This document shows positions 45,155 to 54,927 of a stretch of 64,000 bases of DNA, in pieces. The stretch is taken from assembly GCA_964617455.1 (NCBI GenBank), contig CAZTYF010000006.1:32828-96827 (forward strand), given 5' to 3'. The translations under genes and the position numbers were made by a program. This DNA is from Monoglobus sp964617455 (GTDB lineage Bacteria; Bacillota; Clostridia; Monoglobales; Monoglobaceae). Numbering within the stretch: the stretch's first letter is position 1; each line of letters opens with the position of its first letter. The notes under the pieces were generated by a model that saw only the letters and a program-made list of their open reading frames with translations, did not search any database and was not told where the DNA came from.

Positions 45155-47086
45155 TTATTCAGTCACTTCGATGATTTTTGTGTAATCTTCAGCAGCGTTT
45201 CTGACATCATATTTTTGCACTGTACCATCATCGAAAGTCAGTTCTATAATACCTTTTTCATTCATTTTTAGTCGCGAAATAGGTTGTCCCGAAAGGATAA
45301 TTCCGTTGGTCCCCTCATCATACTCGCCATCGGAGGTTACGCGGCAAAGCGCCCTATCCTCATAATAACTCACAAAATAAATCCAACCGTCGTAATATAC
45401 GTCATATTCGCAGTGCTTGTCGGAAATCATTGTGAGTTGGCTGCCGTCTCTTTTTATCTTATAAAGAGGCGACGATTGGATTGTTCCCGTAGGAACAAGT
45501 TCATCTTCCTTCTGACTGAAATAGAGCCAATCTTTATCATTTGAATCGAGATAATAAGCTCCGATAACTTCATCATCATTCTCTTGAATTCGTCCTCTGT
45601 CTATTCCAAACTGATATTTGTGTATGGCATAAGCATCTGCTTTTTCGGCTCTGTACTCTATCGTTTGAGGCCAGATAAACACTATGGCAACAGCAAGCAA
45701 AACCAACCCCGCTGCCACTATGGAAATCCATATATTTCGCTTCTTTATTTTTTTCTGTTTTTCCATCACACGGACTTTTTCGTCCTCAAGCTGCTCAATC
45801 TTTTGACGCAACTTTCTGCCTGCCGCACTGTTTGTTCCCAATGATTGAAGTATTCCGATGGTACTTTCCCCCGCTATTACATCGGAACCTACATCATCAT
45901 ATATCTCGTTGTCACGACTTCCGGGTTTATCTTTCCAAGGGTCAGACGGCATCGGCTTATCTTTGTAATCATCAAAAATACTTACAGTCCTCTTTTCTGC
46001 CTCTTCTTGATCATCCCAGACACCACCCGTGGGAGGTGCCCCATATTCATCATAGGTGTCCACATTTGGAGGAACGGCCTCTTCACGGTTCACAATGGAT
46101 GAACGCCGCTCAGACACTTTTTTGATAACCGGAAGCGGAATATCGGAATTCAATTCGTTTGCGGATAACCTCTTTTTGACCTCATTTAAATCATAAATAA
46201 GGTCATCTGCAACCTGATATCGTTCGTTCTTATCATATGCGCATGCCTTTTGAATTACGGGAGCAAGTACTGCCGGGACAAATTCGGGGGCAGGGACTCT
46301 CTCTCCCGACATTCTTATATTAAAAGCCTTATTGTTGTCTTCCACGGTGACCCTTCCCTGGTTCGACCTGGGCGTAAAAGGATACCTGTTGAAATTAAAC
46401 AATTTGTATAAAACTATTCCGAGAGAGTATATATCAACACTTCCGGTATACCTTTCTCCTTTTTTAACCTCCGGAGCCATATAATACTCACTGCCTACGC
46501 CTTGGGTAATTCCTCTGGTAGCGGTATTCATATTGGCAACACCGAAATCACCGATTTTGAAATGTCCGTTGGTGCCGTAGAAAATATTGTCCTCTTTTAT
46601 ATCTCTGTGAATAATCTTGTGATTGTGACAGGTTTTGAGGCCAGAGGCAATATCAATTCCCAAATCAATGGCATCGCCTACCGTGAGATGCTTTTCTGCC
46701 ATATATTGCTTAAGAGGAGTGGCAAATTCCATAACGATATATATTTGCCAGTTGATATCCACCTTTTTAGCATTGTGGTCAATATATTTTATTATGTTTG
46801 TGCAATTGTCATTGGCGCTGAGACGCATCATAGACTGGGTTTCCGCCACAAATTTTTGGGCAATATCCGAAACAAAATCTTCAAGTTCGTCTGTACTTCC
46901 GCCGTAGGCATTTTCGAATTCTTTGATAAGTTCAGGCGTCGGCAATTCTATAACTTTAATGGCCACAGGCTGCCCGTGGGAGCCATGGGCTTTGAAAACC
47001 ATACCGTATCGACCACGTCCGACAAAATCGTCAATCGTATAATCCAACACCTTTTTACCCAAATACCTATCATATGTAGACTCCAT
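45155..47086 (-). CDS. Membrane Ser/Thr protein kinase with external sensor domain
   Basis: I start at 47086 (MESTYDRYLG), where GAAAGGAA precedes the ATG. The result is 643 residues. An N-terminal Hanks-type kinase has VGRGRYGMVFKA, HRDIKEDNIFYG and KIGDFGVAN, all intact. A juxtamembrane region of about 150 residues and one helix near residue 475 follow. The external C-terminal domain has the repeated ...YY...WIYFVSYYEDRALCRV pattern of DUF5050-like beta propellers. In type VIIb systems EssB has a pseudokinase fold at the same membrane position, so this active kinase may replace it. Confidence 0.85.
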   Translation of the reverse strand: MESTYDRYLGKKVLDYTIDDFVGRGRYGMVFKAHGSHGQPVAIKVIELPTPELIKEFENAYGGSTDELEDFVSDIAQKFVAETQSMMRLSANDNCTNIIKYIDHNAKKVDINWQIYIVMEFATPLKQYMAEKHLTVGDAIDLGIDIASGLKTCHNHKIIHRDIKEDNIFYGTNGHFKIGDFGVANMNTATRGITQGVGSEYYMAPEVKKGERYTGSVDIYSLGIVLYKLFNFNRYPFTPRSNQGRVTVEDNNKAFNIRMSGERVPAPEFVPAVLAPVIQKACAYDKNERYQVADDLIYDLNEVKKRLSANELNSDIPLPVIKKVSERRSSIVNREEAVPPNVDTYDEYGAPPTGGVWDDQEEAEKRTVSIFDDYKDKPMPSDPWKDKPGSRDNEIYDDVGSDVIAGESTIGILQSLGTNSAAGRKLRQKIEQLEDEKVRVMEKQKKIKKRNIWISIVAAGLVLLAVAIVFIWPQTIEYRAEKADAYAIHKYQFGIDRGRIQENDDEVIGAYYLDSNDKDWLYFSQKEDELVPTGTIQSSPLYKIKRDGSQLTMISDKHCEYDVYYDGWIYFVSYYEDRALCRVTSDGEYDEGTNGIILSGQPISRLKMNEKGIIELTFDDGTVQKYDVRNAAEDYTKIIEVTE

Positions 47087-47128
47087 TTTATGACCATTCC
47101 TTTCCGCTGTGCCGCATGGCACGTTTTA

Positions 47129-47926
47129 TTATGTACCGCCGTATTTAATACCGATTCCCAAACAAATAAGAACAACCGCAACAATAACGATAACAGACCA
47201 AATTGTTATTTTTAATAAAGGACTGCCGACACTCCGGGACTTGCGATTATAATCTTTTTTAGCTTTGATTTGCGGCGTATTGCTTTCATCTTCATAAATC
47301 GGGCTTAGATCCTCGATTGCAATAATGGCAACCGCAGACTTCCTCGCATTGGGATTCAAAATATCAGCACGGCTAACAACTCTTTGGAGGGATGTTTTAA
47401 AATCCTCACCCGATGTTAAATACATTTCTATTACCGAAGAACTTTCAACATCGACAATACTGCGGCTAAACCCGATAAAAATTTTGGGGAATGCCAAAAA
47501 ATTATCGGATTTCGTGCGAGAAAGCCTGCCGCCAAACGATAAAAGCTTTAGCTTTTCACCATAAAACTCATATATTAACGAACCACCGCTTGCCAGAGCA
47601 CACACACCGCTGCCGTCCACATCAATCACGGCATACGGAAAAGGATCGCTCCTCGGAAGCTCATCGGAAATGCGAGTGACAACTCTTTTTCCGCTCATAT
47701 CTTCACAACAAGCTTTATCATATATATTAACAACTCTCACCGCATTGCGCTCATGGCCACTGCTGCACTGTCCGATTAGAATATGGTTTCCGGTACCGCT
47801 GTCTTCAATTGTTGACCGAGCTGATTTTCCGGAATTGTACAGCCCATTACCCAAATAAATTCTCTCGCCCCTCAAGTCATTCTTGTTACCGCCGGAGGCA
47901 ACACCTATCACTTTATATTTAATCAC
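47129..47926 (-). CDS. Degenerate PP2C-like protein with C-terminal membrane anchor
   Basis: The 265-residue protein starts at a GTG with GAGG upstream. The middle reads YAVIDVDGSGVCALASGGSL, then a LIYEFYGEKLKLLSFGG hairpin, followed by FPKIFIGFSRSIVDVESSS and a helix-strand end. This follows the strand order of PP2C phosphatases (VGDSRxYLxRDGKLxxL, LLLCSDGL) but lacks every metal-binding Asp. One helix (about residues 240-262) anchors it by its C-terminus. It is probably a pseudophosphatase. That is fold inference from pattern only. Confidence 0.5.
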   Translation of the reverse strand: MIKYKVIGVASGGNKNDLRGERIYLGNGLYNSGKSARSTIEDSGTGNHILIGQCSSGHERNAVRVVNIYDKACCEDMSGKRVVTRISDELPRSDPFPYAVIDVDGSGVCALASGGSLIYEFYGEKLKLLSFGGRLSRTKSDNFLAFPKIFIGFSRSIVDVESSSVIEMYLTSGEDFKTSLQRVVSRADILNPNARKSAVAIIAIEDLSPIYEDESNTPQIKAKKDYNRKSRSVGSPLLKITIWSVIVIVAVVLICLGIGIKYGGT

Positions 47927-47969
47927 ATTTTGTACCTCGGCACATCCCTAATTCACAAACTATTCAGTA

Positions 47970-49580
47970 CTACCAACTTTTTTCCTTCAAAGGCGGTGCC
48001 GCAGCACCGTTTGAGTTCCCTCCGCTGGCACTGCCCGAGCCGGCGTTGGATCCTCCTCCACTTTGCGAACTACCACTGGAGCCCCCTCTGCTTCCGGAAC
48101 CGTTGACACTACTTTTATTAGTGCTACCACTTCCACTTGACGTTCGGGATGAATTAGACGATGTGCCGCCTTTTGAGGATGAGCCGGATGACGAACCCGT
48201 TGATCCCGATGAAGAAGCGGCGGATCGCTGTTCGACCTGTTTTTGGCGCTCCGCAGCGGCCTCATCTTCCCGGTCTTTTTGAAGTGCTTGTAAACAAGCA
48301 TCTATGTTGCCTTTTTGCTGTTGAACCTTGGCAAATTGCCCCGGATACATATTATTTATGTCGTTTTCCAATGTTTCTAAGGCAGGGATTTTCCCTTCGT
48401 CGTAAGAAGAGTTCTTCAAAACTTCGATTCTTGCGGTATACTCCTTAATCATTTCATCGGCATAGTATAGTTCTGTAGAATATGCCGAATAGGCACTTTC
48501 ATATTTTGATCCCACTAAAACATCGTATATTTGCGAGGTGAAAGCGTCATCATAGGGTTTGAGTTCTGCCGCCAAAGCGGCTATTTTCTTTTCGTCTTCA
48601 TTCAGCCGGCTTTGGTCAACCGTGCTCCAACCGGAGATATCTTCGGGAACATTCGATTGGTGAATGGCCAACGCAACGCCTGCCGCTGCCAGCAGAACCA
48701 CAGCTGCGGCAGCGATTAATATAATCACCTTTTTCCGTTTTGAAAATCTTTCCCTTTCTCGTTCACCGGATTTTCTATCTCTTCGCACAATTTTGATAAT
48801 CATACAGCTTACATTATGATTGTCCGCAAACATAGCAGCCCTCGCTGTCAACCTTTTTACAGCATCCTTAGGTTCGAAACCATTGACTTCGGCGGCTAAG
48901 GAACTTGTGCTAAATTTTTCAGCGATGAATGGGGAACAAAGCAGAAAGGTGCTGCTGCCAGGGATCTCGGTTATGGGTTTGTCAAGGGAAATTTTGATAT
49001 TTGAGTGCCCTACATCAACCGTGCGATTCTTTTCGCTACATCCTATATCAATCAAATTTCTTCCATCGTCAGTGAGCATATACACACCAACTCCGCCCAT
49101 GGAAAAACCCGCAATACCTTTTTCATTTACAATAACCGCCCCAAGTCCTATACTTCCTCCTCCCACCGGATTATCGGTTCCTCCGGGGAGAGAAAGACCG
49201 GACAAAAAAGAGGCGAGATTTTTTTGGCATTCCTTGGGTTTTCCTGTCACATAATCGGCACGATTTTGATCGATTGCACCAATCAGATTTTTACTTGCGG
49301 TATAATTTTCATTGTCAAGAGCACTTAGCATAAATAAACCTCTGTCGGAATTGATGCGAATTTCCTTAGAATAACTCGAAAACTTGTACTCTTTCATATA
49401 TATTCCATCCATGTACAAATTATCGCCTAGGGTATTTTTCCCGGTTCCGGCCACACTTGCTCCGTAAATATGAAAGCTCCAACTTCCGGAAGTTGTATCG
49501 TCGGTCAAATAATCCATATTGCTGATAGATGAATATTCTTTCTCAAATGCCGAACGTATTCCGCCGGATTTTGTGCTCAT
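47970..49580 (-). CDS. PP2C-like pseudophosphatase, membrane, coiled coil and Ser/Gly tail
   Basis: The 536-residue protein has an N-terminal PP2C-like domain. RGLFMLSALDNENYTASKNL stands where active enzymes have FFAVCDGMGGH..GE.AS, FLLCSPFIAEKF stands for LLCSDGLTD, and FADNHNVSCMIIKIV for GGDDNVTVEVIDV. The metal ligands are thus mostly lost. A membrane helix (about 285-305), an external helical region and a Ser/Gly/Asn-rich tail of about 110 residues follow. The same layout occurs in the intact phosphatase at 51038-52759, so the two are likely paralogues. It may sense phosphorylation or act as a scaffold. Confidence 0.6.
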   Translation of the reverse strand: MSTKSGGIRSAFEKEYSSISNMDYLTDDTTSGSWSFHIYGASVAGTGKNTLGDNLYMDGIYMKEYKFSSYSKEIRINSDRGLFMLSALDNENYTASKNLIGAIDQNRADYVTGKPKECQKNLASFLSGLSLPGGTDNPVGGGSIGLGAVIVNEKGIAGFSMGGVGVYMLTDDGRNLIDIGCSEKNRTVDVGHSNIKISLDKPITEIPGSSTFLLCSPFIAEKFSTSSLAAEVNGFEPKDAVKRLTARAAMFADNHNVSCMIIKIVRRDRKSGERERERFSKRKKVIILIAAAAVVLLAAAGVALAIHQSNVPEDISGWSTVDQSRLNEDEKKIAALAAELKPYDDAFTSQIYDVLVGSKYESAYSAYSTELYYADEMIKEYTARIEVLKNSSYDEGKIPALETLENDINNMYPGQFAKVQQQKGNIDACLQALQKDREDEAAAERQKQVEQRSAASSSGSTGSSSGSSSKGGTSSNSSRTSSGSGSTNKSSVNGSGSRGGSSGSSQSGGGSNAGSGSASGGNSNGAAAPPLKEKSW

Positions 49581-49614
49581 TTGTTTCCCTCCTTGAAAAT
49601 ATCAGACGTTGTTA

Positions 49615-51018
49615 TTACTCTGCCGGTACCTCCGATGTCGGCGGCTCAACAGCCGGACCAGGGATAGGAGCAATTGTCGGTATTAACGTAGCATCCGTTG
49701 TAATTGTTACGGTTTTACTATCTTCGTTCCAATCGGTTTGATATCCAAACACACTTGAGATGGCCCTAAGAGGCAGATATGTTCTTCCATTTACAAGGAT
49801 CGGGGTAGCATTGTCTGATAATATTCCCGGTATCGGTGCCTGATTTTCAACGCTGACATCTCTGCACTCATATTCATTTGAATCTATTTTAAATGAATAA
49901 AGTTTCCCGTCTTTGCTAGCTGTTGCTATTTGTTCCGATTCATGCCATCCGACCGAAGCCTTAAAACCATTTTCCAGCAATACTCTGAAAGGAAGATAAA
50001 GCCTGTATGGTATCACAGAAACAACTGCACCGTAATCATCCGTATAAATATTATTTTCAAACATAATTGCAAACTGGTCCGGATCATCTATCATAAGTTG
50101 TTGTCCGTTAACAATTATTTTATATCGGTCTTCAAGTACTTTGTTTCTGGCCTTAGTCGGCAAAATGCTGGCATGTGCGCGCTTTAATGATATAGCATTA
50201 TTCCCTTGTGCATCTTTCGTAAGAACACTTGTTATGACGACATCCGTGCCTACGGGTGAATCCGTTCCAAGTTGATCTTTCCAATAGTTCTCAACTTCGG
50301 GTATATCTGTAAGCCCTATCAATTGTTCTCCGCTGTCATCACTTAATAAAAATCCTTCACCGTTATTGCTAATCTTACCAAAAACCTTAAACATGGCTCC
50401 TTTTGAAGTTTGATCGTTATTACTTGATTCAAAAATATATTTGCCATTTTCATCGGGCTGTTTATTTATTAAATCGCTTATTTCCACAACAGGAATAATC
50501 GAATGATCATATGACGCATTGAAAAAATATATTTCATCCTCAATGCTATTATAGCCAAAATCAATACCTTCTTTCAATCCCAGCGCATATCCCAAAGCAT
50601 AGAGCGGAACATATATCTCGTCTCCTATTTTTTTGGAATTTGCAATATAGGAATTTTCTAGGTTGATACTTTTGCTCTGTTCGCCGTCAATAATCCTTTC
50701 AATGGTTGTAGCATTGTTATTTGTGGAAAGTCCTATATAAGAGTCATAATAGACAATTGCAATCGCTCCATTTTCCGAATTATAATATACACTTCCCCCG
50801 ATGGCATTCATCAATTTCCTTGCCGGCACCAAAATTACGCCATCTTCAGAAATTGGAGGGCACCCATCGTTTGTCTTTAATTGCGCACGCTCATTAATAA
50901 CAATTTTTGTATTCTCCGTTACATTGTATATCTCTTCCGAATTTTCTGCATATGCAGGGGGGCCAACTAAACAAATAAGTAATACACAAACTAAAAATAC
51001 AGCTGAAATCCTTTTCAT
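49615..51018 (-). CDS. Secreted protein with multiple stalk domains
   Basis: The start at 51018 (MKRISAVFLV) follows TGGAGG, giving 467 residues with a signal peptide. Stalk (copper-amine-oxidase-N-like) modules occur at the N-terminus (SEDGVILVPARKLMNAIGGS) and C-terminus (NGRTYLPLRAISSVFGYQTD), with another near residue 335 (LPFRVLLENGFKASVGW). The central part, about residues 185-300, resembles an OB-like domain with FKVFGKISNNGEGFLLSDDS. It lies between two phosphatase-type genes of the type VII array, so its partners may be their external tails. Confidence 0.7.
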   Translation of the reverse strand: MKRISAVFLVCVLLICLVGPPAYAENSEEIYNVTENTKIVINERAQLKTNDGCPPISEDGVILVPARKLMNAIGGSVYYNSENGAIAIVYYDSYIGLSTNNNATTIERIIDGEQSKSINLENSYIANSKKIGDEIYVPLYALGYALGLKEGIDFGYNSIEDEIYFFNASYDHSIIPVVEISDLINKQPDENGKYIFESSNNDQTSKGAMFKVFGKISNNGEGFLLSDDSGEQLIGLTDIPEVENYWKDQLGTDSPVGTDVVITSVLTKDAQGNNAISLKRAHASILPTKARNKVLEDRYKIIVNGQQLMIDDPDQFAIMFENNIYTDDYGAVVSVIPYRLYLPFRVLLENGFKASVGWHESEQIATASKDGKLYSFKIDSNEYECRDVSVENQAPIPGILSDNATPILVNGRTYLPLRAISSVFGYQTDWNEDSKTVTITTDATLIPTIAPIPGPAVEPPTSEVPAE

Positions 51019-51037
51019 AATTGCCTCCATAAAATAA

Positions 51038-52759
51038 CTAATCATTAAATCTATCGCTTCCGTTCTTCACGTCGCTATTCGAATTGCTAGCACCACCGTC
51101 GCTTCCGGCGCCCGAATCGCCACCGGAATTTCTTCTGACTCCACTGCCCGAGTTGCCTCCGCTTTGCGAATTGCCGCCGGAATTGCCTCTGCTTCCAGAG
51201 CCATTCTTTGAACCACCGCTTTCGCTTTTGCTGTTTGAGTTGCTGCTGTTGGTTTTCGATTCGGCCTGCCGACGTTGTCTTTCCGCCTCCGCTGCCCGAG
51301 CCGCTTCTATGGTTTGAATTTCGGTGTCATATGCGGCTTTGGCTGATTCGGCATTTGTTTTTGCTATCAAAAGCGGTTCATTGGTGTTTCCACCAAAATA
51401 TTTTTGATTATATTCATTAATTTTGCTTTGCAATTCTTCGGCTTTTGATTTTCGTTCCTCGCTGCGGTCCTTAGCAAAATCCTCGCCTCCTTCTTCGCCA
51501 TTGACGGGCTTTAAAGAAATGTTATATGCTTCCTCGCGCAATGTTTCAAGGGGTTCTAGCTCTCTTCGGGCATTATTTTTGGCTTCCTCATACTCGGAAT
51601 TCGCCTGCGCCCATGCGTCCTTTTGAGGCTGCGCGTCACTGCCATCAGGAACAGCCTCAATCGGATAATCGAAATCAAGCTTTTTCTCAAGACGTTTAAT
51701 CTGAAGTTCAAAATTATCCTCCGGGTTGATATAACCAGGATCGGCCGGATCAAGCTCGTTTATTTTTTCCTCGGTTACACCATCAGGGCTCAACTTCAGG
51801 ACAAGTTCCTTATCCGGCCCCGAAATGTCAAGAGAGATACCCGAATACTCTGGAGCAACCAAAGGCGCAAAACTGTTATATAAAATTACACCAGCAGCTA
51901 CTATCACTACTGCAACAGCGGAAATAATATATGTGGATGGCTTCTTCAGTCTGCGACCCAAGGCATTTGAAGTGGGAATTACATCGATTACCTCAACCGT
52001 AACATTGTCATCCCCTCCCAATTTTTTTGCGGTGTTTATCAATTCATCGGCGGCAGATACGGGATTTTGATTATTATTCAATATTGCCTCAATTTTTTCG
52101 TCATCAAGCATATCGGTCAAACCATCACTGCACAGCAGAAAACGGGTTTTGTCTAGGATCCTGAAAGGTTCAATACCACAATAGGGCGTCACTGTACCCA
52201 ATTCGGCAGGGACACCAAGATACCTGGTAAGAGCACCTTTACCGTCAACGGTATCAGTATGATCCATGGATATCTTTGTGATTTTCCCTTTATGCATCAT
52301 ATAAACTCTGCTGTCGCCTACATTGACAGGCATGATTTTGTCATCAAATGCATAAATACCACAGATGGTCGAGCCCATACCTCGAAGTAGCGGGTTACCT
52401 TCAGCAGCATAATCAATGTTGCTGTTTATTTCTTCTATTACTTTTTCAAATGATTCAATGGCGCTTTTGTAATCCGTGGGTTTGATAATTTCCGAATACA
52501 TATTCGATACGGAATGCACGGCGATAAAAGATGCTTCCTCACCACCGTTATGACCTCCCATACCATCGCAAACCGCAAAAAATGCGTTCTCTTCTCCGTC
52601 AACAACAAGCGGTTTACTGTTGTTTAATTTGTTAAGATTATAAATATTCACATATTTTTCTTTTATTTTTTGGCCGGGGACAAAAAGATTATCCTCGTTA
52701 TTGGCACGCTTCATACCTATGTCGCTTATTGCGCCAACCTCAAATCTTAACTTCGCCAT
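51038..52759 (-). CDS. Membrane PP2C-family Ser/Thr phosphatase
   Basis: The 573-residue protein has a complete N-terminal PP2C domain (about residues 1-245): MKRANNEDNLF, FFAVCDGMGGHNGGEEAS, VNVGDSRVYMMHKGKI, LLCSDGLTDML and GGDDNVTVEV, with all metal-binding Asp residues. A membrane helix (about 277-297), an external coiled-coil stretch and a tail of Ser, Asn and Gly follow. It should reverse phosphorylation by the kinase encoded 4 kb downstream in the same array. The external part implies that it senses or binds something at the wall. Confidence 0.88.
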   Translation of the reverse strand: MAKLRFEVGAISDIGMKRANNEDNLFVPGQKIKEKYVNIYNLNKLNNSKPLVVDGEENAFFAVCDGMGGHNGGEEASFIAVHSVSNMYSEIIKPTDYKSAIESFEKVIEEINSNIDYAAEGNPLLRGMGSTICGIYAFDDKIMPVNVGDSRVYMMHKGKITKISMDHTDTVDGKGALTRYLGVPAELGTVTPYCGIEPFRILDKTRFLLCSDGLTDMLDDEKIEAILNNNQNPVSAADELINTAKKLGGDDNVTVEVIDVIPTSNALGRRLKKPSTYIISAVAVVIVAAGVILYNSFAPLVAPEYSGISLDISGPDKELVLKLSPDGVTEEKINELDPADPGYINPEDNFELQIKRLEKKLDFDYPIEAVPDGSDAQPQKDAWAQANSEYEEAKNNARRELEPLETLREEAYNISLKPVNGEEGGEDFAKDRSEERKSKAEELQSKINEYNQKYFGGNTNEPLLIAKTNAESAKAAYDTEIQTIEAARAAEAERQRRQAESKTNSSNSNSKSESGGSKNGSGSRGNSGGNSQSGGNSGSGVRRNSGGDSGAGSDGGASNSNSDVKNGSDRFND

Positions 52760-52772
52760 AATAATCTCCTAA

Positions 52773-53051
52773 TTACTCTTCAGTCTTGTTATTGGTTTCT
52801 CTGAAATCTTTTTCAAGCCTTTTAATAAAATCCTGACGCTCGGAATCATCAAGTCCGATATATTCCGTTGTTTCTATATCACTTCCGTTGAAGAGAAACA
52901 TTCCGTTCTCTCCTATATATCCGAGAGGATAAGGACATGCGATGTAATCATACATTTTTCCATCGGCTTTTTTTACCAAAATACCGATTATCATAAGTGA
53001 ATTTGTCGCATCTTTAAGCCTGACAACACTGCCTATCGGCAGTAAATCCAT
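52773..53051 (-). CDS. DUF4176 protein, copy 2
   Basis: The ATG at 53051 follows AAGGTG. The 92-residue protein reads LLPIGSVVRLKDATNSLMII near the start and YDYIACPYPLGYIGENGMFL in the middle, the DUF4176 pattern. DUF4176 proteins recur beside type VII effectors of Firmicutes and are thought to help target or fold them. The adjacent copy 1 is about 40% similar by eye. Confidence 0.8.
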   Translation of the reverse strand: MDLLPIGSVVRLKDATNSLMIIGILVKKADGKMYDYIACPYPLGYIGENGMFLFNGSDIETTEYIGLDDSERQDFIKRLEKDFRETNNKTEE

Positions 53052-53088
53052 ATTAATCACCTTCTTTTTTTCGGGATAGCACGAGAAT

Positions 53089-53373
53089 TTAAGCCTCGCC
53101 GGTTCCTTGCGTTTTTAATGCTTCGTTATATGCTGTTCTGAATATTTGTGCTTCTGCATTAACATAACCAATGTAATGCGCTTCTTTTATATCTTTATGC
53201 ATAAACAAAAACATCGTCTCACTGTCAATATAACCTTCGGGATATGGAACACCAATATAATCAAATACCTGTTCATTTCCCTCAAGTTGAACCGATTGAC
53301 CTATTATCATTAATTTTTTGGTCGCCTCTTCAAGAGACACAACCGTTCCAATGGGCAAATAACTTACCGCCAT
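53089..53373 (-). CDS. DUF4176 protein, copy 1
   Basis: The 94-residue protein has YLPIGTVVSLEEATKKLMII and FDYIGVPYPEGYIDSETMFL, as in DUF4176. It lies 17 bp after the candidate secreted substrate gene, which supports a role as that protein's partner. AGGAGGAG precedes the ATG. Confidence 0.82.
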   Translation of the reverse strand: MAVSYLPIGTVVSLEEATKKLMIIGQSVQLEGNEQVFDYIGVPYPEGYIDSETMFLFMHKDIKEAHYIGYVNAEAQIFRTAYNEALKTQGTGEA

Positions 53374-53390
53374 ACTGCTCCTCCTTTATC

Positions 53391-54494
53391 CTACCGGGCA
53401 AGTTCGCCGATTTCACCGCCAAACTTAAAGGCGCTTTTCAATGAACTGTATACTCCCTTACCCAAATCATATATAATATCTCCGAATGAATATCTGTTTC
53501 CACTGCTATCAAACATATCACCGATGGTAATATCCCCTAAAATTTTTGAATGAACCGGTGCATTGGTAATGTACGCCTCAGCTCTGCCGAAGGATTTTAT
53601 CATTTTATCAACACCGTTCAAAAAAGTAACGGCCTCAAAACCGGTATACAAAGTATTACCAAGCAACTCTCCGGCCTCACGGTTCCCCAAAAATTCTCCA
53701 ACATATCCACCTCCGCTCTGCAGAGCCTGCTTCAATGCATTAGTCGTCCCGATATCATCATACATTTCATAATGAACATACGTCATATCTGCCAATCCAT
53801 TAATAATATCGTTCCCACCACTGAGCAGTGTTGTCCATGCCAATGGTATTGACCCCCCTGCAGTTCCGAAAATAGTGGCGAGTGCGCCTGCCATTTTCAC
53901 AATACCTGAGCCAACCTTCAAAGCAGCTTTTCCGTATTGAACCCACTTATAAACTGTTCCCTTATTTTTATAACTCTCAATGGCTTCATCAAATTTTTCT
54001 TTGACCCAAGACACGCAGTCTCTTCCGGCTTGCACAACATTTCCGTATGCTTCTTTTACTTTATCCCAAAATGATGCTTCACCGTTGATGTCAAAATTAT
54101 TTAAAACACCAATCACCCATCCAAATCCACCCGGTAAAATCCCTCCGGGTAAATTTGGAAAATGCTTAAAAAAATCTTCAAAATTAAAGTTACCCGAATC
54201 TATGCCTTGCCCCGACACACTTACACCGCTCAATCTCTCCTCGGTATTTGTATAAGCTCTTTGAATCGATGTAAGCGCCGATGACATACTGTTAGCCGAA
54301 CGAGAAAATCTTTCAATCGATTCACCTATGCCATCAAGAGATCTTTCGATTTGAGCTCTTGACGGAAGTTGAAATCCAAGCCCGGATTTGACGCTTCCAA
54401 TTTCACTGCGTATATTACTCAAGGTACCCACTATACTGCGGTATTCCTCGGAAATTCTCTGCAGTCCCGAAGGATTGACCATTATATCGGCCAT
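53391..54494 (-). CDS. LXG/WXG-like candidate type VII substrate
   Basis: The ATG at 54494 follows AGGAGGTGG and gives 367 residues. The first 95 are helical like a WXG100/LXG domain and end in the export-type motif YTNTE (residues 81-85, YxxxD/E). A Gly/Pro hinge and a hydrophobic middle (about 200-300) follow, with WTTLLSGGNDIINGLADM and a NREAGELLGNTLYTGFEA segment typical of LXG toxin midregions. The last 70 residues show no toxin motif that I know. It could be an effector without a classic toxin tip, or an unknown one. Flanking WXG100 and DUF4176 genes support secretion. Confidence 0.65.
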   Translation of the reverse strand: MADIMVNPSGLQRISEEYRSIVGTLSNIRSEIGSVKSGLGFQLPSRAQIERSLDGIGESIERFSRSANSMSSALTSIQRAYTNTEERLSGVSVSGQGIDSGNFNFEDFFKHFPNLPGGILPGGFGWVIGVLNNFDINGEASFWDKVKEAYGNVVQAGRDCVSWVKEKFDEAIESYKNKGTVYKWVQYGKAALKVGSGIVKMAGALATIFGTAGGSIPLAWTTLLSGGNDIINGLADMTYVHYEMYDDIGTTNALKQALQSGGGYVGEFLGNREAGELLGNTLYTGFEAVTFLNGVDKMIKSFGRAEAYITNAPVHSKILGDITIGDMFDSSGNRYSFGDIIYDLGKGVYSSLKSAFKFGGEIGELAR

Positions 54495-54572
54495 ATATGT
54501 ACCACCTCCTTTTGCAGGCCTCACACTATTTTCCGGCAATGCGGAAAAATAGTGTGAGGATAACCACAATAC

Positions 54573-54887
54573 TTACTCGATTACTCCGGTGGGGAGTCCG
54601 CCGGCCTGCTCACTTGCTGAGCTTTCCGCCTGATCGTACTGCGCAGCTATCTGATTGAGATCTTCGCAATGCTCTTTAACCCGATTATACAAAATCTGTC
54701 CATCTTCTTGGAGACTACTGAACTTATTTGTATAAGATGAACTTGCCTCACCTTCCCAGGCATTTGAAATACTGCCCGCAATGTCTGTTATTCTGCCTAT
54801 AATGTTATTGAGATTGCTCGCTTCCGACTCAAATGAACTTGCACCCGATCTGAGTTGTTCCGTCGAAACTTTAATAATATCTGCCAT
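54573..54887 (-). CDS. WXG100-family protein E
   Basis: The 104-residue helical hairpin has W-E-G at the turn (SNAWEGEASSSY) and YDQAE near the C-terminus (YxxxD/E export motif). AGGAGG precedes the ATG. Such proteins are secreted as dimers by EssC and partner larger substrates. This is the copy closest to the LXG-like gene and may be its partner. Confidence 0.9.
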   Translation of the reverse strand: MADIIKVSTEQLRSGASSFESEASNLNNIIGRITDIAGSISNAWEGEASSSYTNKFSSLQEDGQILYNRVKEHCEDLNQIAAQYDQAESSASEQAGGLPTGVIE

Positions 54888-54927
54888 TTTAAAATCCTCC
54901 TGTAAAATGAATTATACTACTTCTGAA

